From Gloeophyllum trabeum ATCC 11539 (Eukaryota > Basidiomycota > Agaricomycetes > Gloeophyllales > Gloeophyllaceae): 64,000 bases of DNA. Position numbers and translations under genes: made by a program. This document shows positions 34,406 to 46,161 of the stretch, piece after piece. The stretch covers positions 654,458 to 718,457 of the forward strand of contig NW_006920418.1 in assembly GCF_000344685.1 (NCBI RefSeq), read 5' to 3'. The stretch's first letter is position 1. Each line of letters opens with the position of its first letter. The notes under the pieces are model-generated. The model ran no database searches, was not told the DNA's origin, and worked only from the letters and a program-made list of their open reading frames with translations.

Positions 34406-37400
34406 ATGTCATACCAATCCTCCGCCGTCGTCCTAGCCAAATTTGCAACTCTCGAGGAATATCATAAAGCGCAAGCACGTCTTGATGGCGCGCATGCCAC
34501 CACCGTGCTCAAAATCGCAGCTGACGCAGACGCTAAGGGATACGGGCTGACTTGTATTCCTATCACCACGGAGGCTTGGAAAGCGCGATGGCGGAGCATG
34601 TGCATACTGTCGTCTTCAGAGAACGACCGGGAAAAGAACCTCGCTGCTGAACAGCGGGCGGAGGCATGGCGCTCCAGCCCGAGTTTCTTGCGAGACGAAG
34701 TAACCATCACACGATTAGGTACGCTCCGGTCCCCGCTATGATCGTGTCGACGATGATTGAGATCGACTTCAGAGGAGGTCGAAAGCGTGGTAGCGTTGGT
34801 CTCCGACTGGCTGGAGCTCGACGCAAACGACGACTGGGTCCGCCATGATTCTGAAATCGTCAGTCAATTCCCTGTATCCGACCGACGACCGATTTGTCTA
34901 GTCGCTCACCAAGGTGGCGTCAGCATCACTTAACAAATTGCACAGGCCCTGCTGCAGGAACTCTCTTACGCTTCGTACCTGAATGTCCAAACTGCTATTC
35001 TCCCCCCTCCTCGGAATCGAGCACAGGTCGCGTCCTATGCTCGTGCAGTGGTCGCATGTCTTTCTACTATACCCTACATGCAACTGTCTGTGCGACTCCC
35101 GATATACGATCCCTCGATCTTCAAGCCGCCCGTGGTATCTTCCCATACCTCTACGCCGAGATCCTCTACCCCCGACCTGCCCAGCACACCGCAGTCGTCA
35201 AGAGTCCGGATAACTACTAACGAGAGCGAACTCGAAGGTTCAAATAAAAGTAACACCCCCAAGGCGTCGGAAGGGGAACTCAATGCAACTTGGGAGATGT
35301 GGGATGTCATACGCTCGATATGCAACTATGACCAGAGACTTAGCCTCAGTACGTTCTCGTTCGTGTCCTCCCGAGCTTGTATGACTTATCGCTCTTTGTA
35401 TCATCTAGCATTGGACTTAACCCCTCCACTACCCTCCAGCGCCGGGGTGCTGAAGCGATGGGCAGCCGAGCCTATGCACTCCATCTTCCTCCCCGCTTCA
35501 ACATTCATCGCGAATGCAAAAGGATATCCGGTGCTTCCCAAAGGCACACAAACATTTATCCGCGATATCATGAAGGTAAGTGATCTCAGGGTGCCGTGGT
35601 CATACATCCATTTAAAAACCGCTCACAGTACCGTCCTACCGTCATCGTTGAAGGGGCGAACAAAGGCGTTCACTCGCGCGGAGGCGAGACGGCGTACTTG
35701 CAATATGTGCGGCACCTGGAGAAGACCAGTCCTGCGCTGCAGGCTATGCAGCAGCCCGGGACTGTCGAAAATTTTGCTCAAGGCTACCATGATTATTTGC
35801 AAGCACCCCTACAGGTCTGTAACTTACGCAATCCATCCCAATTAACGTATGTCATTATTGCTCTCCCAGCCTTTGATGGATAATCTGCAAAGCGCGACAT
35901 ACCACACATTCGAGCAGGATCCCGTGAAATACCGGAATTATGAGGAGGTGAGCAGGTTTGATTGCCTGAACGGATGATCACTCAACGGGTTCCAAGGCTA
36001 TATACCAAGCGTTGAAGGACTGGCCGGAAAGTGATAGGATGTGAGACGCCCGGTATGCTAAATAGGAAAAATCTGAATGTCGGCAGTGTTATCTGTGTTG
36101 CAGGCGCTGGACGGGGTCCGTTGGTCGCCCGCTCGCTGAAAGCCATTGGACGGTCTAAGCGGAAGGCGTTCGTTTACGCGCTGGAGAAGAACCCTAATGC
36201 ATATGTGACGTGAGTACTTGACGCAACCATCTATTCTCTCTGTCTCTATTTAACGGGGTGTAGTTTGCAAGACCGCTTACAACGTGAATGGGGATCCAAA
36301 GTGGACCTGAGATTCGGCGACATGCGGGCGTTGGAGCTACCGGAAAAGGTGGATATCCTGGTCAGCGAGCTGTTGGGCTCTTTCGGAGACAATGAGCTCA
36401 GTCCTGAGTGTCTTGATGGTGCCATGCGATTCTTGAAACGTACGGAGCCCTCTTTTGCGTGGTTATACCCAGGCTGACCATTATGGGATAGCGGAGGGCA
36501 TCTCGATACCTTCCTCCTATACGGCGCACATTGCGCCGCTGTCGTCTTCTAAGTTGTTCCAGGAGACGCAAGCTGGCAGAGACGTAAAGACTGCCGAAAC
36601 GCCGTATGTGGTGATGTTCCAAGCGGTGAACATTCTCAGTGGTAATGGCGGAGGGCTTGCCGGGCGATGTGGTCCTCAAGTCCAAGAATGCTGGGAGTTT
36701 GAGCATCCTCGTCGAGACGCCGCACTCGATTCTCAAGGTATAAGCAGGTCATCAATTAGCATCCATGGAAGCTAACCAGTATGACAGGCCTTCCGCTCAC
36801 GAACAGTCATAACACACGTTCAGCCAAACTGACCTTCCACATACCGCATGCGGGGGTGCTCCATGGACTGGCGGGCTATTTTGAGGCGGTCTTGTATGGC
36901 AACGTTGGCCTGAGCATCCACCCGGACCGGAAGGATCAGATATCAAAGGACATGCTTAGTTGGTTCCCAATCTTATTCCCCTTCAAGGTGGGCTTGCTCC
37001 ACTTGGTACCTATTCTTGACTCTTATCGTGACACAGGAGCCCTTGTATCTGCCGAGCAACTCGGAGCTACAGGTGACAATGTGGCGACTCACGAACAAGC
37101 GCCGCGTCTGGTATGAATGGTATGCAGAGTCATTCTTGCCAGTGTGGAACGCTCCCCTGCCGGAGGTGAAGACGAAGGAATCCCATATTGGGCCTGTGGT
37201 CAATAGACATGGGTCTTGGCTCGCCCCTGCAGCGACGCCTGTCGCGCCGCCGAGCCCTGTGGTTGACGCCATCGACCTGCCGTTCCCATCTGACAGGAAC
37301 GTCGAAACGCCGACAAGATCAAGCGAAGACTGGCCGAAGACAGACATCGGCCTCGTAAAAATAGGGCAAACGAGCCTCCACAATCCAGGAGGTCGCAGCA

Positions 37401-37417
37401 GCTGGATAGGGCTGTAA
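34406..37417 (+). CDS. PRMT5: Type II protein arginine methyltransferase PRMT5
   Basis: Twelve exons: 34406-34718, 34773-34858, 34946-35348, 35409-35575, 35629-35814, 35870-35947, 35997-36040, 36087-36209, 36264-36439, 36492-36737, 36788-36987 and 37037-37417, joining in phase to 800 residues. An N-terminal TIM-barrel-like half ([36 protein letters not shown]) is followed by the methyltransferase. PRMT5 hallmarks are TFEQDPVKY (the PRMT5-specific Phe), SAM-binding VAGAGRGPL near residue 432, and the double-E loop [15 protein letters not shown]. The beta-barrel has [16 protein letters not shown] and WFPILFPFK, and the C-terminus ends in GRSSWIGL. The enzyme makes symmetric dimethylarginine on histones and Sm proteins; yeast homologues (Skb1, Hsl7) act in morphogenesis and cell-cycle control. 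A low-complexity Ser/Pro insert lies in the N-terminal half. Confidence 0.93.
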
Positions 37418-37803
37418 TTTCTACGCAATATATGTAAGGAGTTTGTACGCTTTGCTACCCTTGGTTGTTCTGCGGTGTATCGCGGCATGTTCCTGGTGGT
37501 TGTGAACTTGGCCCAACTTGCACAAAACTTGCACCCCAAAACTGGCCCGAAATTGATGACGCTGGAATCGAAGCATAATGGCGGCCGGGGAAAGCCTCCG
37601 CACCCTCCGGGAGATGGCTGACGGCATCGACTCCGATTGGAACTCCGCGGGATAAACTGCTGGAACTCTGCGCGTCGTCTCCTTCCCTCACAACGACCGC
37701 TGTTCAGTCTTTGACGCTCCCTTTGGGCATTCTTCACGTCCTCTAGCAGGTTAAAAGCAACTATCATCACCTCTAGTTTTAACCAGTCCGCTCCCTGTTC
37801 ATC
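37418..37803. other. Promoter region of the GPI-type secreted gene
   Basis: Spacer between PRMT5 and the next gene, same strand. Frames here are short. No specific element recognised. Confidence 0.4.
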
Positions 37804-38724
37804 ATGAAGTTCTTCGCAACCGCAGCTGCCCTTGTCGCGCTCGTCCCTGCCGTCCTGGGATTGACTGTCAACACTCCGTGAGTAGCCTCGAGCGTCGGTG
37901 TCTTTTTGCCAATCTGACGGCGAGTTGCGATGTCCAGCACTAACGTGGTCGCTTGCCGTAAGTTTACTAGAGTGATGTTGTCGACCAGTATGGTAACAAC
38001 GCGTCTTTAGAGCCCATTCAGTTCACCTGGGCCGATGGTACCGCGCCCTACTTCCTGTCCCTCGTTCCTGGTGAGTCCTACTATGGCGAGTGAAATGTCA
38101 ACCCTTGCTAAGTAAGGGAATAGGTGGTCAGCCCTCTGCTACGGCTGTGAGTACATCTGTGTGTATGGCAAATCACTGTGAAATCGAGTATCTCTGCAGA
38201 TCCAGCAATTCCCGACGCAGCAGGGTACCAGCTTCTCCTGGTCTCAAGTGACCCTGGCTCCCAACACCGCGTTGTAAGTGTCGGTTTGAGGTCAAGGATC
38301 GTTACCTTATGCGTATCTACCCGCTATATAGCACCATTGTCCTGAAGGACAGCACTGGTGCTCAGGCTTTCTCTGACATCGTCACTGTCCAGTCCGGCAG
38401 CGACCTTAGCTGCTTGAACGGCAGCACCAGCGCTTCCGTCACCGGTGGCGCTTCCACCACTGGCGGCAGGTGAGTTAATGTACTTTGGTAGTCGATCACC
38501 GTTACTGACTGATATCTAGCTCCCCGAGCGGCACCACCAGCGGCGGCTCTTCGCCTACTAGCACTTCGCCCAGCGGCGGCAACTCGTCCTCCAACAGGCC
38601 TACAGGCTCTAGCAGCGGTAGCAGTGCCTCCCCGACCAACTCTAGCGGTGCCTCCCGTGGCCAGGCCGTGAGCGCGTTCGGCGTTGCAGGTGTTATGGGT
38701 CTCGTCGGTGCTGCTCTTTTCTGA
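37804..38724 (+). CDS. Kre9/Knh-like Ser/Thr-rich GPI-type secreted protein
   Basis: Seven short exons: 37804-37877, 37938-37957, 38011-38070, 38124-38146, 38200-38273, 38332-38469 and 38520-38724, joining to 197 residues. The signal peptide MKFFATAAALVALVPAVLG is clear. An Ig-like Kre9/Knh N-terminal type domain follows: TVNTPTNVVACQPIQFTW, APYFLSLVPGG, TSFSWSQVTLAPNT and FTIVLKDSTG. The protein then becomes a Ser/Gly/Thr stretch and ends in a hydrophobic AFGVAGVMGLVGAALF, a GPI-attachment-type signal. Expected at the cell wall or plasma membrane. Because no exon is longer than about 200 nt, this gene is easily missed by frame scans. It is followed by a C/T-rich 3' flank. Confidence 0.82.
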
Positions 38725-39324
38725 GCGGTGCTTTCTGAGAGTATGTTACGACTAGACTCCGCATTAGAATGACTTCATGATGTCGGACCCGACTGCCACT
38801 CTTTAATATACTGTCTTTTCTGAAGGACGTTTACCCCGACTGCCTATGTTCGTTTTAGTACCTTTTATTTTCCTTCTGTAGCCCGGCCCCGTGTAGAGTA
38901 GACAGTGCCAATCCACTCTGTCTACTGGTCTGTATCTTAGGGTCGCCTAGGTCTTCTGAACTTCAATGTACATATCTTTCTGTTTTCAGTCCCCATATTG
39001 TGAACGCCATGGGTAACTCTCGCGACGTGGCACTGGCAGCGACTGCAGCCTGAGCTAAATCTTGAGTGTTGTTCGGAATCACGTGATGTGGCGCGTCCGA
39101 TGCGGTTGATTGGATCTGAACTCTTCGGGCCCAGTGGCGGCTAGAAAAGTGGACAGCCGGTTCTACGCGACCTTTCGACCTCTACCGGTGAGGCTCACAA
39201 ACGCCTCTTCAGCTTTGTTCTTGACTGTGCGTATATTGTCTTTTCACGTAACTCGGGTGTTTCGCAGCGCAGCGGATTCTCACATCCGTCATAACAGGCG
39301 TGTTTTTAATATGGGTCTTGTGAT
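38725..39324. other. 3' flank and spacer
   Basis: T/C-rich presumed 3' UTR of the Kre9-like gene, then spacer. No gene seen. Confidence 0.4.
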
Positions 39325-42300
39325 ATGTCCGTGGCAGAAGGAGCCACCGCGGCCGCGATAGCAGAGGGAACGCCTATCGATGGTGCAGAGATTAACAGTC
39401 TGGCAGGTGACAAGCATAAGGACGGCGCGCTGGACGCTGCAGAGAAGGAGGCCCTGAAGAATGACGTGTTGTTGGTCGATGTGCCAGGCAAACGTGCGGA
39501 TGAGGCACCTGCACTGGAAATCAATGGTGGAGAGCATGCTAACGGGGCCAACGGTGATAGGCACTAACACATGACAACACCAAAGACCAAAAAGAAATAA
39601 AACCTAAAACACCCAGCGGTATGGGTGGAGGCGGTCTAAGGCGATTGAAGGGTAATATTTAAGTTCGAAGGGAGGGGGAGAAGTAAGACGCTGTATGGTA
39701 GCCCGTAGGAAAACCTAAACAAACAAAATCTTGAGGCCTGAAACAAACAGTATAGTGATTCTCCGGAGTATTTATCTCCGAAGTTCGCCAGTAGCCCGGG
39801 TGGGGAGTTCTACTGAACCCACACAATAGTCTCTTGCCTACAGACGCTCGGTGAATTTTATACTTTAAATCCAGAGCTTACTAGGATCTATATGCGATGG
39901 AGGAGTTATTTAGTTTCGACGAGTCAGGCCTATTGGCAAAGCTAGGATCGATTGTAGACGCTAAGTCCGACGCGGGGGGACTTCGAGGATTGCTGAGACG
40001 GTAAATCTGATACACTGAGAGGGTGAAGTACAAAACTTGGGTTTCCTACTACGCTCCATACATTTTTATACTATTGGAATGGCTTTGCGTCCGTCCAGAG
40101 TTAAATAACGAATATGCTCCGCATCCCACACAATTACTCAGCCTTTGCCCACCGCTATACCATGTCCCATACGATCCTGCCGTGTTTCCACGTGCTCGTC
40201 CTAGGTCTTAGGGGTAGCCTTGATGCATCAATGCTTGCTTGAAGTGCCTCATCACGCGGTACTGCAGGCTGATCACGTGCGGTTTAGCTCCGGCTGCTTG
40301 CTGACTGATACGTTCCATCCGGCTGTCGATTTATGTCTGCTGACTCGGTCGCTTTGACAGAAACGAAGGGGCGTGATGACTGGGGAGTGGTAATACCAAT
40401 GCCTCACTGCGACGCGGGCCTCCGCCGTTCCCGGAGATAATTAGTCACAAAGGTATTCTCCCGGGTGACTTCGGAGCGTCTGGCTGCGGAGATAAATCAT
40501 ATTGGTGATCTGCGCCTGCCTTGAGGATGTTAGAAGGTCCGGAATTAAATCCAGAACCCATTGTCGGTTACTTGTAGCATAAGAGGTTCCACAGGTGGTG
40601 TCGAATAAACTTTGGAGGGGATGTACGATGTGTCAAGTCCGCAATTTCGGGGGTCAGAAGATCGTTGGGGCTTATCAACCGCATGAACGGTGACGAGGCT
40701 CCACTGAGCGCATCTGTATGTGATTTCGATTTTTATCCGTCGTGTCGATGTGCAGCTGAGACGCGTTGATAGACGGATAATGCTGTCATTGATAGTGCAG
40801 TCGAATTGCCTGAGGGTATCAAGCTTGGGAAACCAGTGGACGAGCCTGTCGAGAATGGGTTTGCTACTAATGGTGTTGAGCCCAAGGAAGAGGATCCTGT
40901 TGCTCCGGAGGAGCCTGCAGCTACTGATGCGAATGGCAATGAGCCGCACACTGGAGCTGAAGATGTGGCAGAAGTTGCTGCAGAGCCTGTCCTAGAGGAG
41001 ATGACGGTTGTGAGGTGTCTCAGTCGCTCAAGGTGATTATGCATATTGATGATTCTCATTATACAGGAGGGAATTCCTCTCGATGCTCAGGCAGATACAG
41101 AGAAAGAAGAAGGTGCCGCAGCTCCTGCAGAGGCGGAGCCTACCGCAGAATCTGAGCAGCCTCCTGCTGAGGCTGTAGTGGTGGAGCCTGCCACTGAAAC
41201 TGAGCAGCCGCCAGCTGACGAGGTAGCAGTGGAACCCAAGACTCCCCTTGCTTCTGAAGCAGTGGAAGCTCCCGAACCTGCACCAGTTACAGAAAATCAG
41301 GTGCCTACTGAGGCTCTCGCAGAGCCACATGGAGAGTCTGTGGCCCTCGCTGAGGATGCTCCTGCAGAGGAGGAATCAGTACTGGAAGCCTCCGAGCCAG
41401 CACCCATCACGGAAGAGGGCATTCCTGCTGAAGACATTTCTGCCAGCGCAATAGAAGAGTCTATGGTCCCCGCTGAAGGGGCGCCTACACAGGAGGAGTC
41501 AGTAATGGAAGCTCCAGAGCCCACGCACATCACTGAAGAGGGCGTACCTACCGAAGAAGTTTCCACTGAGGCAGCTGAAGAGGCTGTAGCGCCTACTAAG
41601 GAAGCTTCTACACAGGACGAATCAGTAGTAGAAGCTCCCGAGCCTGCATCCGTCACTGAAGAGGGCGTACCTGTTGGAGACGTTGTCGTCGAGGCAGTTG
41701 AAGAGGCAGCACCCGCCGAAGACACTTCTGCTCAACAAGAATCTGCAGTAGAGACTCCCGAGCCTGTGCCAGTCATCGAAGAGGGTGTACCTACTGAGGA
41801 AGCTTCCAAAGAGCCATATGAAGAGCCTGTGGTGCCCGCCGAAGACATCGCCGCCCAGAAGGAATCAGTAGTAGAGGCTCCTGAGCCTGCTCCAGTCACT
41901 GAAGAGGGTGTGCCCATCGAAGAAGCTCTTGCAAAGCCAGCCGAGGAGTCTGCTGCCCCCACCAAAGACATCCCTGTACACGAGGAACAGGAAGTTGTAT
42001 CAGATGCTGAAGAGAACGTCCCTGCAGCTGCAGAAGAGGCTGTCCAAGATGAGACGCCCGATGTGTCCACGGGAGGTCCCCTCGAGGAGCCTGTCGAAGT
42101 GGCCAGCGAGGAAGCGACCGCTGAGACACCTGTTGCCCAGGAAGCCCAGGCGGAGGAGGTGCCTGCTCCTGCTATCAACGAAGAACCCGCTGCTGCAGCA
42201 GAGGATACAACTCCTGTAGAACTTCCCATTGAAGAGGTGCCTGAACCTGCTCCCTTGACTGAGGAGGGCGTCCCTCTACCAGCTGAAGAGGGGTCGGAGG

Positions 42301-45300
42301 ATATCCCCACCGCTACTGAAGCTACTGAAGGAGAATCAGCTGCAACCTCCGCTGCCGACGAGGCCATAGAACCTGATACTGACGCCGTCCTGACTGAGGA
42401 AGCACCTGAACCAGCTGCCATTACTGAGGAAGGTGTGCCCGCACAGGTAGAAGAAGTAGAGGTGGCGTCAGAGCCCGTTACTGCTGATGCAGAGCCTGCT
42501 ACTCAAGATACGCCTGAGCCTGATACGGCCGCAGAGGAGGGCGTGCCAGCTCCAGCAGATGAACTTCTGGAGGAGACTTCTGCTGCAGAAGCAGAACTGC
42601 TGGCTGAGCCCGCCAGTACTGATGCTATGAAGTCTACGACCGAGAGTGCACCCGCGGTGGAACCTGCCCGGATTACTGAGGAGGGAGTACCCGTACCCAT
42701 TGAAGAGCCCACCGAAGATGTCCCCGCTGAAGACCCTACGGTTATTGATGCTGCGCCTGAGCCCGAGCCAGTTGAAACGGCAGATGCTACTGCCAACGAG
42801 GAGCCTGCGGCTGAAGTGACTGAAGATGCGCAGGTGGACCCAGTAACAGAAGGCGTTCCTGAAGCTTCCACTGTGACAGAGGAAGGTGTGCCTGTTGAGG
42901 CGGAGGTAGCCCTTGCGGACGCCATGCCAGAAACCGAAGAGACCGCTGCGACATTGGAGGACACGGCTGAACAAGAAGCTGAAGAAATGAGCGAAGAAGT
43001 GCCACAGGAGGATGCAACTCCTGAGGTATCGGAGCCTAACACTGCTTCTGAAGTAATACCGGAGGACGGGCAACATGCTCCTGCTGTTGGACAGGCGACC
43101 ATTATACCTGTCCTGGACGAGACGACAGCAGATGTCACGGCAGAAACTCTAATTACCCCTGCAGAGGAACTGGAAGTCGAGCCTAGTGTTGAGCAAGAAA
43201 ATGTTGCTCCAGCTGCGGACGAGTCTACCATCGTTCCTGTCTTGGATGAAAGCTCCGCCATTGAAAGCGCTGTCACTACGAAAAGTGAGGAAACTCCTGG
43301 CACCATTCACCAGGAGTACAAGATTATATCGACAGATGCTGGAGCGTGGGGTGTTGCGGAGGATGTTGTAATCCCGGCTCCTGATGCCCCGGCTGAAGAT
43401 GTGCCTCCGATCGAGGAGACCGACACGGGTGTACAGGAAGCTCTCGCAGAGGAACCTGCAATGAAGGAAGAGACCGCGCCTGAAACGGAAGTCGTAGCAG
43501 AAATTGCGGAAGAAATGTCTGCCCCTGCGGATCTCTCAATGTCAGACGAACCTCTTGCAAATGAAGCCCCGTTGGAAGAGTCAGTAGTCGCTGAAGACAA
43601 ACCTGTGGCGGAACAAGTCGCGATTGACACCCCAGAGTCTACTGCCTATGCTACTGAGCTTGCTGCCGTGGCTGAGTATACCGATGACACTGAACCTACC
43701 ATCGCAGCACAGTCTCTGCCTGATGCCGAATCTTCCACGGAGACCGTTGCTGAAGTTGAAGCGGCCGGATCCATGGTCGAAACCCTGCCCATTGCGGAGA
43801 CTGAGGCTGTACCTGAAGTGGAGGCTGCATTACCAGAAGCGGAGGCTGCATTACCAGAAGCAGACACACCTGAGTCCACTGCTGAGCTAAAATCCTCAGC
43901 TTCAGCGCCATTAGAGACGCCTGTCATCCAGATTGATGGTTCCTCTTCCGAGGATGATGCTGCCTCGACTGTTCTCGAAGCCGCGAGGGAATCGGAAGGG
44001 GAGCATCCAAAGTCTCCTTGGACCCCCTCATATAGCGTCAGTATTCAGGGTGGGACGGCCTCTGGCATAAGTAATGCTGAGGAATTATCTGAACTCTCAC
44101 AGCTACCGCCTCCTGCAAATTTACAGCCCAGTACTGAGGAAACTGTTCAGCCAGAGCCACAAATTACTGTCAGTGAAGCTGCTGATGTCGTCACTGCTGA
44201 CCAGATACCGGATGTGCCGGATGTGCTCGAAGGAAAGGAGGTAAGTCTGGTAGAATTATTGTGATTACGAACATCAGGATGCTCACGGTCTGCAGGTGTA
44301 CCCTCACGCTTTGTCTCCTGTGAATGATGAAGCTCAAGATGAGAGACCCAAATCTCCGTGGACACCCTCGTATTCCGTGACAACTGTTGGGTCTGGACTG
44401 AAAGAGTCAGACATCGTTGCCCAGGAGCAGGAAATCGAGCAGCTGGAACAACTTCCTCCCGCAGCGGAACCCGATGTCTCCGCGGACGTCCCCTAGGTGG
44501 TGGTGAGTCCTGATGAGCAGTCATCTGAGGTGCCAGAAGCATTGGTGCCTGGTGCTGTGAACGACGCTGCCCAGGATACTATGGAGGATGCTAAACCTGA
44601 TGAAACCACAAATATCGAGAGTGCAACCGAGGAGCAGGTTGCTGGGGGAGAGCTTGAGGAGACAGTTACCAAGATCCCAGTTGTTAAAAGTTTCATTGAC
44701 GACGAAGATTCATCGGGTGAGGTAGGTACTCTAAGGATATACTTCTGTCCAGGCTGTGACCACTTCATCAGGTTCCTGTTCCCACTGCCGAAAGGCCCAG
44801 ATCGCCTTGGACACCATCGTATTCCTTTGTGAAAACTCCGGAACTGCAGGGAGAGAGTCTCCCCGCACCAGATGTGAGCTATGTGCTTATCCACGTTGAC
44901 TCCTTCCTGACGCAGTCCGTAGGATGCAGTGACACAGTCTCCGGTCATTGTTCTCCCCATGTCTGAGAACGCAGTATCTGATAGACCGAAGTCGCCTTGG
45001 ATGCCATCGTACTCTGTCACGAGGAGCCCTGACCTTCGTGCCGAAGTAGAGCCCTTTGTTGTAAGTCAGAACATGACCATGCTGTGACAGTCACTGACAT
45101 GTGATCCTTCGCTTTCAGGATGAGCCTATACCACAAACCAGGGGGTTGGACAGTCTGCCTGTTGCTCATGATGAAGCTGTTCCTGAAAGGCCAAAGTCGC
45201 CTTGGACCCTGTCATATACTGTGACGAGACAAGGCTCTGGTTTGACCCCAGGGCACGAACTCCCTCCCCTGGAGCAACTTCCCGGACCCGCTACTATTGC

Positions 45301-46161
45301 GGATAACCAGCAGGGTGAATCTCTCCCTGAAAGCGCAATTCCGTCCATTGTTACCGAGGAGGTTCAGCCTCAGGAGCCAGTGGACGAGGAGGTGGCAGAG
45401 GCCAGCCACGTCCCTGAAGTTGCAAGCACACCACCGTCATCGCTTGGCATGTCCACTCTGAGCTTCGAGTCTCAGTCGGAAGTGTCTGAGACAAGCGAGG
45501 CAGCTGTTGCACCAGCCTATCCGATATTACAGCCTGAAGCAGAGATGGCTGTCACGGAGGTCGTAGGCTTTGAGAACGATGCTACGCCTCTTTCGACCCC
45601 TGCAGCGATACAGCCGGAACCAACGGACAACGTCGCGCTGCCGAAGACTGTTGAGAGCAATGAAGCGCCAGATACCGTTCTGGAGTCCAACGTAACAGGC
45701 GATACCTTTGCAACGGAAATCTTGGATCACCTTGAAGAGGTCAGGGAGGCCAGTGCACCTGTTGGGAACGTTGACGAGGAGCCCTTCCCTAGTGCAGAAG
45801 ATAAGTGAGTAGACCCCGTATCGTTAGCGTTGCTAGTTCTTGAACGCTAATCACGCATTGTAACAGACTGACTACGTCACATCTGGCTCCTATTGATGAA
45901 GACAAATCGGTTGAGCAGATGTCTTCAATTTTCCTAGACCCGGATGCGGCCAGCCGCCCGAGGCATGAGTCGACCACATCTTCCCGTTTCTTCCCCGGGG
46001 GATGGTTCTCGTCTCCTGTTGTGTCTCCTCAAGAAGGGCGCGCATCCTTGGACAGTGTGCAGGGAGAATTCACCTCTGGTGCACCCACTCCTAGTGCTGC
46101 AACCACTGAGGAAGACAAGACAGAGAAGGAGAAGAAGTCGAAGTGGTGTGTTATAATGTAA
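39325..46161 (+). CDS. Giant acidic Ala/Glu/Pro/Val repeat protein with CaaX box; in-frame TAG
   Basis: Exons 39325-39553 (tentative), 40801-41006, 41067-44240, 44296-44721, 44772-44873, 44923-45060, 45119-45804 and 45867-46161 join with consistent phases to 1751 codons. One TAG at 44494-44496 (codon 1270) interrupts the frame; coding character, splice sites and phase continue intact beyond it. The large exon consists of degenerate units of about 30-35 residues around EAPEPAPVTEEGVP, extremely rich in Glu, Ala, Pro and Val. Five copies of a (K/R)SPWTPSYSV module follow, at about 44008, 44350, 44800, 44995 and 45190, mostly one per exon. The C-terminus KEKKSKWCVIM is a basic stretch plus a CaaX box that farnesyltransferase would recognise. 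No enzyme domain, no signal peptide. The first exon is uncertain: a 7-nt exon at about 40680 also fits the phase. No known family recognised; a membrane-tethered disordered scaffold is my inference. Confidence 0.6.
39554..40800 (+). other. Possible 1.25-kb first intron or intergenic spacer
   Basis: Donor-like GGTGATAGG at 39553/39554 and acceptor GATAGTGCAG at 40800 give phase-compatible joining of two exons with the same composition. At 1247 bp it is about twenty times longer than other introns here. It contains an A-rich stretch near 39580-39610 that could instead be the 3' end of a separate small gene (39325-39567). No mobile element ends were recognised. Confidence 0.4.
41260..42940 (+). 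repeat. Degenerate tandem repeats coding EAPEPAPVTEEGVP units
   Basis: Recurrent units of about 100 bp with core GA(A/G)GCTCCCGAGCCTGCA and CACTGAAGAGGGCGTACCT. The first seven units up to about 41930 are the most regular; later copies diverge. Confidence 0.7.
44494..44496 (+). other. In-frame TAG in the CaaX repeat gene
   Basis: GAC GTC CCC TAG GTG GTG: the same frame is open for the whole of 44296-44721 except this codon, and the protein-like sequence resumes directly after it (VVVSPDEQSSEVPEAL). No intron of plausible length removes it. Confidence 0.85.

Noticed and set aside
41732..43306. Long minus-strand Ser/Ala frames in the CaaX repeat gene
   Set aside because: Complement shadows of GAA/GCT/CCT-rich coding repeats, not independent genes.
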